Shown: positions 25,397 through 35,796, numbered from the stretch's first letter. The stretch: DNA of 44,614 nucleotides from Pseudomonadota bacterium (GCA_018241205.1 JAFEEI010000054.1:1-44614), one strand, 5' to 3'. The notes: a model not told the origin generated them from the letters alone. Translations and numbers: made by a program.

Positions 25397-25553
25397 GGCA
25401 AGTTTCCTCAATTAAGTCAATGAAAAATAAACTCCAGTGCTACTATAGATATTCGTCGAGTTGATTTTTCCGATGATAGCAACAAACTATATGAAATTCA
25501 CAAATGTTTAATGGACAAACTAAGTGATTCATTTGACTGAAGAGAAAAACAAA

Positions 25554-26027
25554 ATGCGACTACTATTTTTATCGATTCTCCTCTGCTGTATCGGCTTGCT
25601 AGGCTATGCGCAATTTTTGCAGCATGCGCAAGGATTGCTCCCCTGCCCGTTGTGCGTAGCGCAACGTGTTGCTTACTGGTTATTGGGATTTACCGCTTTG
25701 CTCGCATTCCTTCATAACCCCAAAGCAATCGGGCGCCGTTTTTATGGTTTCTTGCTGTGCGGATTTGCCCTAGCAGGTGCAATCATCGCCGCGCGGCATG
25801 CATGGTTGATACGATATCCTGAGGCATTTGAATGCGGTATCAGTCCTGAGGAAGCTTTTCTGAATTCCTTACCGATTGCCGGCTGGTGGCCAGGAATGTT
25901 CGAAGCCAACGGCGATTGCGCCAGTATCGATTGGAAGCTCTTATCGCTCACTATCCCCGATTGGTCGTTGATTGCTTTTACGAGCCTAGGAAGTCTCGCG
26001 CTTTATGTGTTATTGGTTAAAAAATAA
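25554..26027 (+). CDS. dsbB: Disulfide bond formation protein DsbB
   Basis: DsbB reoxidises DsbA in the inner membrane, passing electrons to quinone. Both essential cysteine pairs are present: CPLC at residues 31-34 in the first periplasmic loop, and Cys94 and Cys122 in the second. The loop is followed by a conserved Arg-rich VAQR segment near residue 38. Four membrane helices fit the plan. The longer frame begins at a GTG (25524), but the ATG at 25554 gives the usual short N-terminus before the first helix, 157 residues. It ends 17 bases from the convergent xerD. Confidence 0.95.
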   Translation: MRLLFLSILLCCIGLLGYAQFLQHAQGLLPCPLCVAQRVAYWLLGFTALLAFLHNPKAIGRRFYGFLLCGFALAGAIIAARHAWLIRYPEAFECGISPEEAFLNSLPIAGWWPGMFEANGDCASIDWKLLSLTIPDWSLIAFTSLGSLALYVLLVKK

Positions 26028-26041
26028 CCCGGATGCGGGTT
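26020..26041 (-). terminator. Intrinsic terminator of xerD
   Basis: Read on the minus strand, AACCCG pairs with CGGGTT around a four-base loop and is followed by ATTTTTT, a classical hairpin plus T-tract. It lies just past the xerD stop and overlaps the stop codon of dsbB on the other strand. Confidence 0.7.
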
Positions 26042-26043
26042 GA

Positions 26044-26955
26044 CTAAGCTCGCGGGTGATGCCTGGCGTGCAACTGTTTCAGGCGTTCACGTGCGATATG
26101 GGTGTAAATTTGTGTGGTGGAAATATCGGCATGTCCAAGCAGCAATTGCACCACTCGCAAATCCGCGCCATGATTCAACAAATGTGTCGCAAAGGCATGC
26201 CGCAGGGTATGCGGAGAGAGTTGCTTCTCGATGCCGACAACTTGCGCATAACGTTTAATTAAGTACCAAAACGCTTGGCGCGTCATCGCTGCGCCACGCG
26301 CTGTTACAAATATGGTATCCGTGACAATACCATTTAACAGCGCAGGCCTTGCTTCTTTGGTATAGCGACTTAACCACTCAAGAGACTCCTCTCCCAATGG
26401 TGCAAGACGCTCCTTTCTGCCTTTGCCCATGACTCGCAAAACTCCCATATCCATACCGAGCTGCGAATACTTCAAATTGATCAATTCCGATACACGCAAT
26501 CCGCTGGCATATAAAACCTCAAGCATGGCGCGATCACGTAAACCGAGTGGATATTTTAGGTCAGGAGCACTCAACAACAACTCGACTTCTTGCTCTGTCA
26601 AGCTCTCCGGCAAGCTGCGCTGCAATTTGGGCGTCTCAATATTGAGACTGGGATCTGTTGTAATCTTTCCTTGGCGCAATAAAAAACGATAGAAACGTTT
26701 CAGGCTGGATAATTCACGACTGGTTGTGCTGGCCTTGATCTTGGCGGAAACTCTGGAAGCGAGAAATTCAAGCAGGTCGGTGTGGGTTGCATCCGTGAGC
26801 ACCCGATTATCTTGATTGCGTTTTCTGAGCCATTCACTGAAAAGTTGCAAATCATTGCGATAACTGTCGAGTGTGTTACGCGACAAGCCATCTTCCAGCC
26901 ATAAGGCATCGGAAAATTCATCCAGCAGACCGGCGTTAAGTTCGGGTGTTCTCAT
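26044..26955 (-). CDS. xerD: Tyrosine recombinase XerD
   Basis: XerD works with XerC at the dif site to resolve chromosome dimers. The core-binding domain comes first, then the catalytic domain with Arg154 (SGLRVSEL), Lys178 (MGKGRKE), His249 and Arg252 (SPHTLRHAFATH), His275 (LLGHADIST) and the nucleophile Tyr284 (TQIYTHIA). The longer frame reaches 27003 but begins inside ogt; the ATG at 26955 fits the family N-terminus and gives 303 residues. It overlaps the ogt 3' end by 20 bases, so the two are probably co-translated. No phage genes are nearby, so this is the housekeeping copy. Confidence 0.95.
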   Translation of the reverse strand: MRTPELNAGLLDEFSDALWLEDGLSRNTLDSYRNDLQLFSEWLRKRNQDNRVLTDATHTDLLEFLASRVSAKIKASTTSRELSSLKRFYRFLLRQGKITTDPSLNIETPKLQRSLPESLTEQEVELLLSAPDLKYPLGLRDRAMLEVLYASGLRVSELINLKYSQLGMDMGVLRVMGKGRKERLAPLGEESLEWLSRYTKEARPALLNGIVTDTIFVTARGAAMTRQAFWYLIKRYAQVVGIEKQLSPHTLRHAFATHLLNHGADLRVVQLLLGHADISTTQIYTHIARERLKQLHARHHPRA

Positions 26956-27445
26956 GACACAATAACCAACGTTTGATCTCGAGAGGGTCGCCATCACTTG
27001 CATTCATAAAACCTCCTAATCCGCCATTCTTTGAAATAACCCGATGGCACGGTATGATGATCGGTATCCGGTTGGCGCCGCACGCCCGGCCTACTGCTCT
27101 AGGTGCGGAGTGTAATTGTGTTGCAATCTCGGCATAACTGCTCGTTTCTCCGCTTGGAATTGCTTGAATGGCCTGCCAAACACGTTGTTGATGCGTCGTT
27201 CCGCTAATATGCAAACTTAAATCAAATATAAAACCCGGTTTGGCCAGATAGGCCTCTAACTGCCTACACACTTCTTTCGCTAGCAAAGTCTGCGGCGCTA
27301 GCGTTGGCGTATCTACTGGCAAATAATCAATAGCTGTAAGCCAGTCTTCTTCCGTTTTAATACCGAGTACAGCAAATGGTGTTAGCAACTTTGCTTGATA
27401 GGGTTCGACTAAATCTACAATCTGATTTTTTTTTGTTCTACCCAC
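26936..27445 (-). CDS. ogt: Methylated-DNA-protein cysteine methyltransferase Ogt
   Basis: Ogt transfers methyl groups from O6-methylguanine in DNA to its own cysteine. The active site IPCHRV holds the acceptor Cys133, preceded by the helix-turn-helix Arg in RAVGRACGANRIP and followed by GGLGGF. The 169-residue length is normal for the Ogt type. The start is GTG at 27445, with AGGTAG upstream on the coding strand. Codons 4 to 7 contain a run of nine A residues, a place where slippage would shift the frame at once. It overlaps xerD at the 3' end. Confidence 0.94.
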   Translation of the reverse strand: MGRTKKNQIVDLVEPYQAKLLTPFAVLGIKTEEDWLTAIDYLPVDTPTLAPQTLLAKEVCRQLEAYLAKPGFIFDLSLHISGTTHQQRVWQAIQAIPSGETSSYAEIATQLHSAPRAVGRACGANRIPIIIPCHRVISKNGGLGGFMNASDGDPLEIKRWLLCHENTRT

Positions 27446-27538
27446 TGTCTACCTGAATATTTATCTTGGAAATTGTTGAATATTTTCGTATGCAAGAAAT
27501 GGACAGCCGAACCGAATAGAAGTTTCAAGGAAGTTTTG

Positions 27539-27574
27539 AATCTTCCGGCCTCAAAAGGCTTCAGCCGGAAGATT
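27539..27574 (-). terminator. Hairpin downstream of htpG
   Basis: AATCTTCCGGC and its exact complement GCCGGAAGATT, 11 bp each, enclose a 14-base loop in the gap between htpG and ogt. The T content after it on the minus strand is only moderate (CAAAACTTCCTT), so termination of htpG is likely but may be incomplete. Confidence 0.55.
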
Positions 27575-27602
27575 TATTGGAAGCAAATAAACTTTATAGG
27601 CT

Positions 27603-29513
27603 TCAGGATTTCAGCAATAACAGTTCATTAAGTCTTTTTACAAATGCGGCTGGGTCTTCGAGCTGCCCTCCCTCAGCCAGCAATGCTTGACCAAATAATA
27701 AATGACTCCAATCCTCAAAGTTTTCCACTTCAGCCTTCAATCGCTGCACCATCGGGTGGTGTGGATTGATTTCCAGGATCGGTTTGGTATGTTGCACCTT
27801 CTGCCCTGCGGATTTCAGCAACCTCTCAAGATTCCCGCTCATATCATAAGTATCCGCAACTAGACAAGCTGGTGATTCGGTTAACCGGAAAGTGACACGA
27901 ACATCTTTTACTTGTTCGCTGAGCACTTGTTTCATTTTTTCTGTCAGCTCGTGAAAGGCGCTGGTTTCCTTCTCACGCTCTTCTTTTTCAGTTTCATCTT
28001 CCAGGTCACCTAAATCCAATCCGCCTTTAGCAACTGATTGCAGCGGTTTATTGTCAAACTCGGTTAAATTACTCACTAGCCATTCATCAATACGATCAGA
28101 CAGTAATAACACTTCGATACCTTTCTTGCGGAAAACTTCCAAGTGAGGACTGTTCTGTGCAGCTTTCAGGTTATCGGCAGTAACGTAATAAATCTTTTTC
28201 TGGCCTTCTTTCATGCGTTGTACATAGCTATCCAGCGAAACAGCCGGTTCATCGGTATCGCTATGCGTAGTAATGAAACGCAACAATTTTGCAATACGCT
28301 CGCGATTGGCAAAATCTTCACCGGCACCTTCCTTAAGAACTTGGCCGAACTCACGATAGAAAGTGTTGTATTTTTCTTTACCTTCTTCATCTTCATTTTT
28401 GGACAAGTCTTCAATCAATCCCAATACTTTTTTAACTACACCAGCGCGGATTGAGTCGATATCCTTGGATTCTTGCAAGATCTCACGTGATACATTCAGT
28501 GGCAAATTATTCGAATCGATTACACCGCGGATAAAACGAAGATAGTTTGGCAATAATTTTTCCACATCATCCATAATGAATACACGTTGCACATACAATT
28601 TAATTCCATGGCGACGGTCACGATCGAATAAATCAAAAGGAGCACGTGCCGGAATGTATAAAAGCTGCGTATATTCTTGCTTGCCTTCTACGCGCGCATG
28701 CAAATAGGCTAGCGGAGGCTCGAAATCATGTGCTACATGCTTATAAAATTCATTATATTGCTCAGCCGTTATTTCATTTTTAGGGCGCGCCCACAATGCA
28801 TTGGCCTGATTGATCGTTTCATCTTCATCGGTGATTTTGTTTTTACTTTCATCTTGCGGCCATTCTTCTTTCTTCATTACGATAGGTAACGTAATGTGAT
28901 CGGAATATTTACGAATAATGCTGCGAATTCGCATGCCATTTAGGAATTCATCTTCATCGGCGCGCAAATGCAAAATAATGTCGGTACCTCTTGTTGTTTT
29001 CTCAACAGTTTCCAATGTGTAATCACCTTCACCGCTGGATTCCCACCGAATGCCATGCTGGGCAGCCAATCCTGCCCGCCGGGTGATCAAAGTAACTTTA
29101 TCTGCAACAATAAATGCGGAATAAAAACCGACACCGAATTGACCGATCAAATGTGCGTCTTTAACTTGGTCACCGGTTAGGGAGTTAAAGAATTCACGTG
29201 TACCCGATTTTGCAATGGTTCCAATATGATCAATGACTTCTTGCCGCGACATGCCTATACCATTATCTGAGATAGTGACCGTTCGCTCGTCCACATCATA
29301 ACTCACACGAATTTTAAGATCGGAATCGGATTCATAGAGTGCAGCATCGATAAGACCTTCAAAACGCAATTTATCAGCCGCATCCGATGCGTTTGAAATC
29401 AACTCACGCAAGAAAATTTCCTTATTACTGTATAAGGAATGAATCATTAATTTTAATAATTGTTTTGCTTCTGCTTGAAAGTTTAATTGTTCTTTGTTTG
29501 TTTCAGCTTGCAC
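27603..29513 (-). CDS. htpG: Chaperone HtpG (Hsp90)
   Basis: HtpG is the bacterial Hsp90, an ATP-dependent dimeric cytoplasmic chaperone. The GHKL ATPase domain is clear: the [10 protein letters not shown] helix near residue 40, DNGIGM near residue 85, GTIAKSGT, and [11 protein letters not shown]. The middle domain carries [14 protein letters not shown], whose Arg is the ATPase-assisting residue, and the C-terminal dimerisation part follows. Length is 636 residues. The start is GTG at 29513, with GAGGAG just upstream. A good sigma-32 type promoter lies at 29541-29568. Confidence 0.97.
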   Translation of the reverse strand: MQAETNKEQLNFQAEAKQLLKLMIHSLYSNKEIFLRELISNASDAADKLRFEGLIDAALYESDSDLKIRVSYDVDERTVTISDNGIGMSRQEVIDHIGTIAKSGTREFFNSLTGDQVKDAHLIGQFGVGFYSAFIVADKVTLITRRAGLAAQHGIRWESSGEGDYTLETVEKTTRGTDIILHLRADEDEFLNGMRIRSIIRKYSDHITLPIVMKKEEWPQDESKNKITDEDETINQANALWARPKNEITAEQYNEFYKHVAHDFEPPLAYLHARVEGKQEYTQLLYIPARAPFDLFDRDRRHGIKLYVQRVFIMDDVEKLLPNYLRFIRGVIDSNNLPLNVSREILQESKDIDSIRAGVVKKVLGLIEDLSKNEDEEGKEKYNTFYREFGQVLKEGAGEDFANRERIAKLLRFITTHSDTDEPAVSLDSYVQRMKEGQKKIYYVTADNLKAAQNSPHLEVFRKKGIEVLLLSDRIDEWLVSNLTEFDNKPLQSVAKGGLDLGDLEDETEKEEREKETSAFHELTEKMKQVLSEQVKDVRVTFRLTESPACLVADTYDMSGNLERLLKSAGQKVQHTKPILEINPHHPMVQRLKAEVENFEDWSHLLFGQALLAEGGQLEDPAAFVKRLNELLLLKS

Positions 29514-29540
29514 GTTAATCTCCTCAAATATTTTGTTTTA

Positions 29541-29568
29541 ATATAGGGATTGCATTAAGAAAATCAAG
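29541..29568 (-). promoter_or_regulatory. Sigma-32 (RpoH) type promoter of htpG
   Basis: On the minus strand CTTGATT (29562-29568), a 13-base spacer and CCCTATAT (29541-29548) closely follow the heat-shock consensus CTTGAAA-N13-CCCCATNT. The transcript would start about 20 bases before the htpG ribosome site, as expected of a chaperone gene. Confidence 0.7.
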
Positions 29569-29711
29569 ATTATTGGATTGCAAAATGATACTTTTATGCA
29601 CTGCACAAGCATGCTTGGCAATGTTTGTAAGAAAAGAAATAACTAGAGAAAAGAAAATACTTCAGCTCGGAAGAGAATTTTCAATTTTGAAGAGTATTTT
29701 TTTGAATCTAT

Positions 29712-29747
29712 TGAACAAGGATACTTTGAGAAGAATATCCTTGTTCA
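29712..29747 (-). terminator. Stem-loop after nuoN
   Basis: TGAACAAGGATA and its exact complement form a 12-bp stem with a 12-base loop eight bases beyond the nuoN stop. No T-tract follows on the minus strand, so it may act as a transcript-end stabiliser rather than a classical terminator. Confidence 0.5.
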
Positions 29748-29754
29748 TGCACAA

Positions 29755-31200
29755 CTACATGGAATTTTGAATCGCGTATAAACTTAAGCTCATCAATGCC
29801 TGAGGAAAAATACCCAGAGCCAGTAATGCAAAACCATTCGCACTCAATAGGATTTTTACATCACTATTAGGCGTCAACGCTTCAATGCTTTCTGGTTCGT
29901 CAAAATACATTAATTTAATGATACGTAAATAATAAAAGGCACCGATCAATGAAAACAATACTGCAGCGACAGCCAGCCAAATATATCCGGCATTAACTAC
30001 GGCTTGTAATACAGAAAATTTTGCATAAAATCCGATCATCGGAGGAATACCTGCTAAGGAGAGCATCAGCAATAATGTGACAAAAGCATACCAGCTGTTT
30101 CTTTTACTGAGTCCTTTGAAGTCATTGATGTTTTCAGCTTCAAATCCACTTCGGCACAGCAACATGATCATTGCGAATATACCTAATGTCATTAGAACAT
30201 AAGCGATTACATAAAATAGCGCCGAGCTGTAACCATTCGAATCGGCACCGATAAATCCTAACAGTAAGAAGCCCATATGCGAAATAGTTGAATAAGCCAG
30301 CATTCGCTTAATATTAGCTTGCGCAATAGCAGCAATATTACCTACCGCCATCGACAAAACAGCAAGGATTACCAACATTCCTTGCCAATCTGAAACCATT
30401 TCCCCCAAACCTTCTATCAATAAGCGCATGACAAAACCGAATGCCGCAAACTTGGGTGCAGAACCGATAAATAAGGTGATTGCAGTCGGAGCACCTTGAT
30501 AAACATCCGGTGCCCACATATGAAAAGGTGCCGCACTGAGTTTAAAACTGATTCCCGCCACAATAAATACCAGACCGACAACCAATACTTCCTTACTACT
30601 CGCTTCACTTTGAATAATCTGGGTCAGTTGCGAAACATGCAATGTACCGGTTGCACCATAGACCATTGACATACCATAAAGTAAAAACCCGGAGGCGAGA
30701 GCACCTAATACGAAAAATTTCATAGCTGCTTCCGTTGCCACTATAGAATCACGTCGTAATGCAACGAGCGCATAAAGCGATAATGAGAGCAATTCCAATC
30801 CAATGTAGAGAGTCAGGAAATGACTGGCAGAAATCATCACCATCATTCCTAGAGTCGCAAACAGCGCTAAACTAAAAAACTCACCTTTCAGCAAACCGCG
30901 GTCACTAATATAAGAATGGGAATACACAAGAACAGCCGATACTGTGCCGTACACCATCAATTTCAGAATATCAGCCATTGCATCATCGACATACATGCCG
31001 TAAAAAGTCTGCTTAACTTCAGTAGAAAATGATACAAAAGTCAGTACGGCACACCCTAACAGCGTCACTTGTGTCAGTAGATAAGCTACATAACGTCTAT
31101 TGTCACCTGCAGTAAGATCAGCCAGCATGACCACACACACCATGATGAGCATAAATATTTCGGAAGAAGCAGGTGCAAAATCAGGCGGTATAAAATTCAT
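29755..31200 (-). CDS. nuoN: NADH-quinone oxidoreductase subunit N
   Basis: NuoN is one of the three antiporter-like proton-pumping subunits in the membrane arm of complex I. The 481-residue protein is almost wholly hydrophobic with about 14 helices. The essential Glu and Lys lie in helices around [17 protein letters not shown] and [17 protein letters not shown], and [14 protein letters not shown] follows. It is the last gene of the nuo operon, 49 bases after nuoM. The ATG at 31200 gives a family-like N-terminus. Confidence 0.97.
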   Translation of the reverse strand: MNFIPPDFAPASSEIFMLIMVCVVMLADLTAGDNRRYVAYLLTQVTLLGCAVLTFVSFSTEVKQTFYGMYVDDAMADILKLMVYGTVSAVLVYSHSYISDRGLLKGEFFSLALFATLGMMVMISASHFLTLYIGLELLSLSLYALVALRRDSIVATEAAMKFFVLGALASGFLLYGMSMVYGATGTLHVSQLTQIIQSEASSKEVLVVGLVFIVAGISFKLSAAPFHMWAPDVYQGAPTAITLFIGSAPKFAAFGFVMRLLIEGLGEMVSDWQGMLVILAVLSMAVGNIAAIAQANIKRMLAYSTISHMGFLLLGFIGADSNGYSSALFYVIAYVLMTLGIFAMIMLLCRSGFEAENINDFKGLSKRNSWYAFVTLLLMLSLAGIPPMIGFYAKFSVLQAVVNAGYIWLAVAAVLFSLIGAFYYLRIIKLMYFDEPESIEALTPNSDVKILLSANGFALLALGIFPQALMSLSLYAIQNSM

Positions 31201-31249
31201 TAATTCTTAATCCTTATATCAGGAGCTTTTATTGTTTCAAAATGATTTT

Positions 31250-32734
31250 TTATAATTTGCTGTTACTGACATGTGTTAACAATTGATCAACTGTTGTATG
31301 CATAATTTCAGTTAATGGATACGGATGAACGCCAATCCATAAAACCGAAATTGCCAGAATGGTCAGTAAAGCAAATTCGCGTTTTGAAATATCCTGCAAA
31401 CTCTCAACCCCAGGGCTTGCTATAGCACCGAAAATCACTCGTTTATACATCCACAATGTATAGGCCGCACCAAAAATGAGTGTGGTCGCGGCAAGGAATG
31501 CATACCAAAAATTAGCTTTGATTGCGCTCATTATGACCATAAATTCACCGACGAAGCCACTCGTACCAGGCAATCCAGCATTTGCCATTGCAAATAGCAT
31601 GAAAAAAGCAGCAAAAATAGGCATTTTATTGACAACTCCACCATAATCAGCAATCTGGCGGGAATGTAATCGATCGTACAATATGCCAACGCAGAGGAAC
31701 ATAGCGCCAGAAATAAAACCGTGAGAAATCATCTGAACCATGGCACCTTCAATTCCATATGCATTCAATAAGAAGAAACCTAAGGTAACAAATCCCATAT
31801 GCGCTACAGATGAATAGGCAATCAACTTTTTCATATCGGCCTGCATCAATGCGATCAAGCTGATATAAACAACAGCAATCAAGGATAGCACGATCATCAT
31901 ATCCGCCAAATAAAGACTGGCATCAGGAACGATTGGCAACGAGAAACGTAGAAATCCGTAACCGCCCAATTTAAGTAAAATCGCAGCTAAGACCACCGAT
32001 CCACCTGTTGGTGCTTCAACGTGGGCATCCGGTAACCATGTATGTACCGGCCACATCGGAACCTTAACTGCGAATGCCAGCAAGAAGGCGATAAAAATAA
32101 AAATTTGCGGTGTCAGAGGAATTGCAAGTTTATGGTAATCTTCAATCGAAAAACTTCCTTCCGATGCTTGATAGAGATAAATGAATGCAATCAACATTAA
32201 TAAAGAGCCAAGCAATGTATAAAGAAAAAACTTGATCGCAGCGTAAACCCTGTTTGCCCCCCCCCAAATGCCGATAATTAAAAACATCGGTATTAAAGAA
32301 GCTTCCCAGAATACATAAAATAGAATTGCATCCAGTGATGTGAAAACACCATTCACAATGCCGGACATAACGAGAAACGCGCCCATATATTGCGACACAC
32401 GTTCCTTAATCACTTCCCAGCCTGCTACAACAACGAGCGGTGTAATAAGACAATTTAACAAAATCAGCGGCATTGATATCCCATCAACACCAAGATGATA
32501 ATTAACATTGAAGCGTTCAAACCAGACATGGTTCTCTACAAATTGCATTGCACCTGTGGTGGCATCAAAGTTACTACACAGTGGAATTGCCACTAGAAAT
32601 CCTAATATCGATCCTACTAGAGCAATCCACCGAGCAAGTTGCGCGTTATTATCATTTCCGGTTGCAAAAACGGCAATGCCAAACATGATGGGCAGCCAAA
32701 TAATTAAGCTCAATAATGGGAATTCAAACGACAT
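31250..32734 (-). CDS. nuoM: NADH-quinone oxidoreductase subunit M
   Basis: NuoM is the middle antiporter-like subunit of complex I. It has 494 residues. Conserved pieces are YFxxWEASLIPMF-like FYVFWEASLIPMFLIIGIWG with the helix-5 Glu, KVPMWPVHTWLPDAHVEAPTGGSV with the pump Lys and Asp, and LIAYSSVAHMGFVTLG. The coding strand carries nine consecutive G residues at 32257-32265, just after the GIW codons. The gap to nuoL is 95 bases, one of the longest in the operon. Confidence 0.97.
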   Translation of the reverse strand: MSFEFPLLSLIIWLPIMFGIAVFATGNDNNAQLARWIALVGSILGFLVAIPLCSNFDATTGAMQFVENHVWFERFNVNYHLGVDGISMPLILLNCLITPLVVVAGWEVIKERVSQYMGAFLVMSGIVNGVFTSLDAILFYVFWEASLIPMFLIIGIWGGANRVYAAIKFFLYTLLGSLLMLIAFIYLYQASEGSFSIEDYHKLAIPLTPQIFIFIAFLLAFAVKVPMWPVHTWLPDAHVEAPTGGSVVLAAILLKLGGYGFLRFSLPIVPDASLYLADMMIVLSLIAVVYISLIALMQADMKKLIAYSSVAHMGFVTLGFFLLNAYGIEGAMVQMISHGFISGAMFLCVGILYDRLHSRQIADYGGVVNKMPIFAAFFMLFAMANAGLPGTSGFVGEFMVIMSAIKANFWYAFLAATTLIFGAAYTLWMYKRVIFGAIASPGVESLQDISKREFALLTILAISVLWIGVHPYPLTEIMHTTVDQLLTHVSNSKL

Positions 32735-32829
32735 GCTTATTCCGTTGTTTTTTGTTAGTACTTATATATGGTATATGGTTGAGTTATTAAACCTTTACAC
32801 TCAAACTCTTCTTAAGAAAGCGAATGAAG

Positions 32830-34770
32830 CTAATAAAGCCATAGTGTCAAAATAGCAAATATGCCGACAATCATTGTAAAAGCATAATGATAGATATAGC
32901 CAGTCTGATATCTTCTTACTATAGCTGCTGATAATGCTACAACTCGTGCTGTGCCATTGACAAAGAATCCATCAATTACTTTGATATCTCCATACTTCCA
33001 TAATGCAGTTCCCAATGCTCGCGTTCCATCCGCAAATAGCCATGAATAGAATTCATCAATATAATATTTATGATTCAGCAAGTTGTACAAATAACCACAA
33101 CGTGCTTTTATTTTTCCAGGTAATTCGGTTCTTGAACTATACAAAAACCAAGCAGTAAAAATTCCTGCTATGGACAACCAAAATGGTGCTGTGGAAAATG
33201 CATGCAGCATCATGCCGCCAATTCCTGAAAATTCTGCAGCTAATTTTTCGATAGCATTATGCTGAGGTGTCACATAAATTACTTTATTAAAATAATCACC
33301 AAATATAATTGGATCGATAAACCAGCCTGCCGCAATAGTTGGAATCGCAAGTACTATTAATGGCAAAGTGACAACCCATGGCGATTCGTGTAGATGGTGT
33401 TTAGTATGTTCATCCATACGAGTGTTACCGTGGAATGTCATGAATATCAAGCGGAACGTGTACAAAGCTGTGACAAATACGGTGGTGAGTACACAAAAAT
33501 AAGCAAAACCGACACCTGGTATATTGGCAAAATGAACCGCTTCTATAATGGCATCCTTAGAAAAAAAACCGGAAAATCCTGGTACACCAGCACTGGCTAA
33601 AGCAGCAATAAACATCGTCCAATAAGTGATTGGCATGTAGCGCTTCAGTCCACCCATTTTTTCCATATTTTGTTCGTGGTGCATAGCGATGATGACAGAA
33701 CCTGCACCTAAAAATAAAACAGCTTTAAAAAAAGCATGTGTCATTAAATGAAAAATCGCGGCAGAATAAGCTGAAGCTCCTAAAGCAACTGTCATATAAC
33801 CTAACTGAGATAGCGTGGAATAAGCAACTACACGCTTAATATCGGTTTGCACGACTGCAACAAGGGCCATAAATAATGTAGTGATACCGCCAATTATCAA
33901 AATAACTGATAATGCAGTTTCTGACAGTTCGAACAAGGGTGACATACGAGCCACCATAAAAATACCAGCAGTCACCATCGTAGCTGCGTGAATCAATGCG
34001 GAAATCGGTGTGGGGCCTTCCATAGAATCCGGTAACCAAATGTGCAAGGGAAATTGCGCTGATTTCCCCATTGCACCAACAAACAACAAAATGCAGATCA
34101 GCGTAATCACTAACCAAGACATGCCAGATACTAATTCAATTTTTTCGTCAATAATTCCAGGTGCTTGGGTAAATACAGATGCGTAATCCAGAGTACCAAA
34201 GTGCATTAACACCAATGCAATACCAAGAAGGAAACCAAAATCACCAACCCGGTTAACTAAGAATGCTTTCATGTTGGCGTAAATTGCAGTCGGACGGGTA
34301 TACCAGAATCCAATTAATAAATAAGAAACCAAGCCGACAGCTTCCCAACCAAAAAACAATTGCAGGAAATTATTCGACATTACCAACATCATCATTGAAA
34401 AAGTAAACAATGAAATATAGCTGAAAAAACGTTGATAGCCTGGATCATCATGCATATAACCTATGGTATAAATATGCACCATAAGTGAAACTAAACTGAC
34501 GACAACCATCATTGTTGCTGATAATTGATCAATCAAGAATCCAACTTCAAATTGTGTATTGCCAGAGACTAGCCAAGTATAAACGCTTCCGTTATAGCTG
34601 TTACCTTCCAGCACATCCAAGAAAATAACGATAGATGCCAGCAAAGAAACAAAAACTAATGTAATAGTCGCCCTATGACTCCATACGGGACCAATAAAAC
34701 GTCCGAAAAATCCAGCTATAAGCGCACCAAGCAGCGGAGCAAGTGGCACTAGTAAGTAAAGTTTTTGCAT
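32830..34770 (-). CDS. nuoL: NADH-quinone oxidoreductase subunit L
   Basis: NuoL is the distal antiporter-like subunit of complex I, and its C-terminal lateral helix braces the membrane arm. The core is visible: FFGWEAVGLVSYLLIGFW with the helix-5 Glu, FPLHIWLPDSMEGPTPISALIHAATMVTAG, and VVAYSTLSQLGYM. The C-terminal part (about 530-646) is the extra helix region. The ATG at 34770 is chosen over a TTG at 34779; it gives 646 residues and a standard MQKLYLLVPLAPL start. Confidence 0.97.
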   Translation of the reverse strand: MQKLYLLVPLAPLLGALIAGFFGRFIGPVWSHRATITLVFVSLLASIVIFLDVLEGNSYNGSVYTWLVSGNTQFEVGFLIDQLSATMMVVVSLVSLMVHIYTIGYMHDDPGYQRFFSYISLFTFSMMMLVMSNNFLQLFFGWEAVGLVSYLLIGFWYTRPTAIYANMKAFLVNRVGDFGFLLGIALVLMHFGTLDYASVFTQAPGIIDEKIELVSGMSWLVITLICILLFVGAMGKSAQFPLHIWLPDSMEGPTPISALIHAATMVTAGIFMVARMSPLFELSETALSVILIIGGITTLFMALVAVVQTDIKRVVAYSTLSQLGYMTVALGASAYSAAIFHLMTHAFFKAVLFLGAGSVIIAMHHEQNMEKMGGLKRYMPITYWTMFIAALASAGVPGFSGFFSKDAIIEAVHFANIPGVGFAYFCVLTTVFVTALYTFRLIFMTFHGNTRMDEHTKHHLHESPWVVTLPLIVLAIPTIAAGWFIDPIIFGDYFNKVIYVTPQHNAIEKLAAEFSGIGGMMLHAFSTAPFWLSIAGIFTAWFLYSSRTELPGKIKARCGYLYNLLNHKYYIDEFYSWLFADGTRALGTALWKYGDIKVIDGFFVNGTARVVALSAAIVRRYQTGYIYHYAFTMIVGIFAILTLWLY

Positions 34771-34826
34771 CTCAATCAAAAATTCTTTATTAGTGATAGG
34801 TACTTAAATTAACGAATTATTGCGTA

Positions 34827-35132
34827 CTAACCCTTAAGTTCATCTAAATCATCGACATTAATCGTATGCATGCTGCGAAACAACACTACCAGAATTGCCA
34901 GACCTATTGCAGATTCTGCAGCGGCAACCGTTAAGATGAAGAATACGAAAATCTGTCCTGATATATCCTGCAGATAATGGGAAAAGGCAACAAAGTTTAT
35001 ATTTACTGCCAGCAGCATTAATTCAATCGACATCAACAGAATAATGACATTTTTTCGGTTGAGAAAAATACCAACCAAGCCGATCGAAAATAAAATTGCT
35101 CCAAGAACAAGATAATGAGATAACGATACCAA
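34827..35132 (-). CDS. nuoK: NADH-quinone oxidoreductase subunit K
   Basis: NuoK is a three-helix subunit of the complex I membrane arm forming part of the central proton path. The 101 residues match the family length. The key Glu residues lie in [15 protein letters not shown] (helix 2) and in [13 protein letters not shown] (helix 3). It is 58 bases after nuoJ and 56 before nuoL, and shares their strand. Confidence 0.97.
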   Translation of the reverse strand: MVSLSHYLVLGAILFSIGLVGIFLNRKNVIILLMSIELMLLAVNINFVAFSHYLQDISGQIFVFFILTVAAAESAIGLAILVVLFRSMHTINVDDLDELKG

Positions 35133-35190
35133 GACTTACTACCTCTTTTTATATTTTATAAAAATGTTACAAATCAATTCCATGATTTCG

Positions 35191-35796
35191 TTATTCTTTC
35201 TTTTCCGCCGTCATTGTAACTATTCGCAGTCGATCTTCTTTTCGAACTTTAACTTGTCTGGATGGGTTTGGAGATTTCTTATCTTCTCTATGGCGTAAAG
35301 TCAATGCTATTGCCGCTACCATTGCAACCAATAAAAGCACTGCGGCTAGTTCAAATGCATAAACGTATTCTGTGTAAATCAACCGCCCCAACTCGCGAGT
35401 ATTACTATAATCAGAATCTTGTGGTCTTGGCGTAGGCATTTCTTCTAATCCGAAATATTTTCCCATCAGTACCATGGATATTTCTACGACCATAATTAAC
35501 GCTACAACCGCACCGAAAGGAAACCATTTCCAGAATCCTTCACGTAATCGATCCAGATTAATATCGAGCATCATGACTACAAATAGAAACAATACCATGA
35601 CCGCACCAACGTATACCAACACTAAAGCGATTGCTAAAAATTCAGCTTCCAGCAGCAACCACAATCCTGCACACGTGACAAACGCCAACACCAGCAGTAA
35701 CGCTGAATTCACCGGATTACGCACAGTAATTACACCTAGCGCCGATGCAACCAAAACGGTTGAGAAAATATAAAACAAAATATCTTGAAAACTCAT
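35191..35796 (-). CDS. nuoJ: NADH-quinone oxidoreductase subunit J
   Basis: NuoJ is a five-helix subunit of the complex I membrane arm; helix 3 is the part thought to rotate and link quinone binding to pumping. Recognisable segments are NPVNSALLLVLAFV at helix 2, EFLAIALVLVYVGAVMVLFLFVVMM at helix 3, and YAFELAAVLLLVAMVAAIAL at the C-terminal helix. The 201 residues end in a charged tail rich in Lys and Arg. It begins 19 bases after nuoI. Confidence 0.97.
   Translation of the reverse strand: MSFQDILFYIFSTVLVASALGVITVRNPVNSALLLVLAFVTCAGLWLLLEAEFLAIALVLVYVGAVMVLFLFVVMMLDINLDRLREGFWKWFPFGAVVALIMVVEISMVLMGKYFGLEEMPTPRPQDSDYSNTRELGRLIYTEYVYAFELAAVLLLVAMVAAIALTLRHREDKKSPNPSRQVKVRKEDRLRIVTMTAEKKE

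Noticed and set aside
26044-26955. xerD as an integrase of a mobile element
   Set aside because: It is in the ogt-xerD housekeeping context, has normal XerD features and no attachment-site repeats or phage genes nearby.
29573-29770. 65-residue plus-strand frame between htpG and nuoN
   Set aside because: No ribosome site, overlaps the htpG promoter, the nuo hairpin and the end of nuoN.
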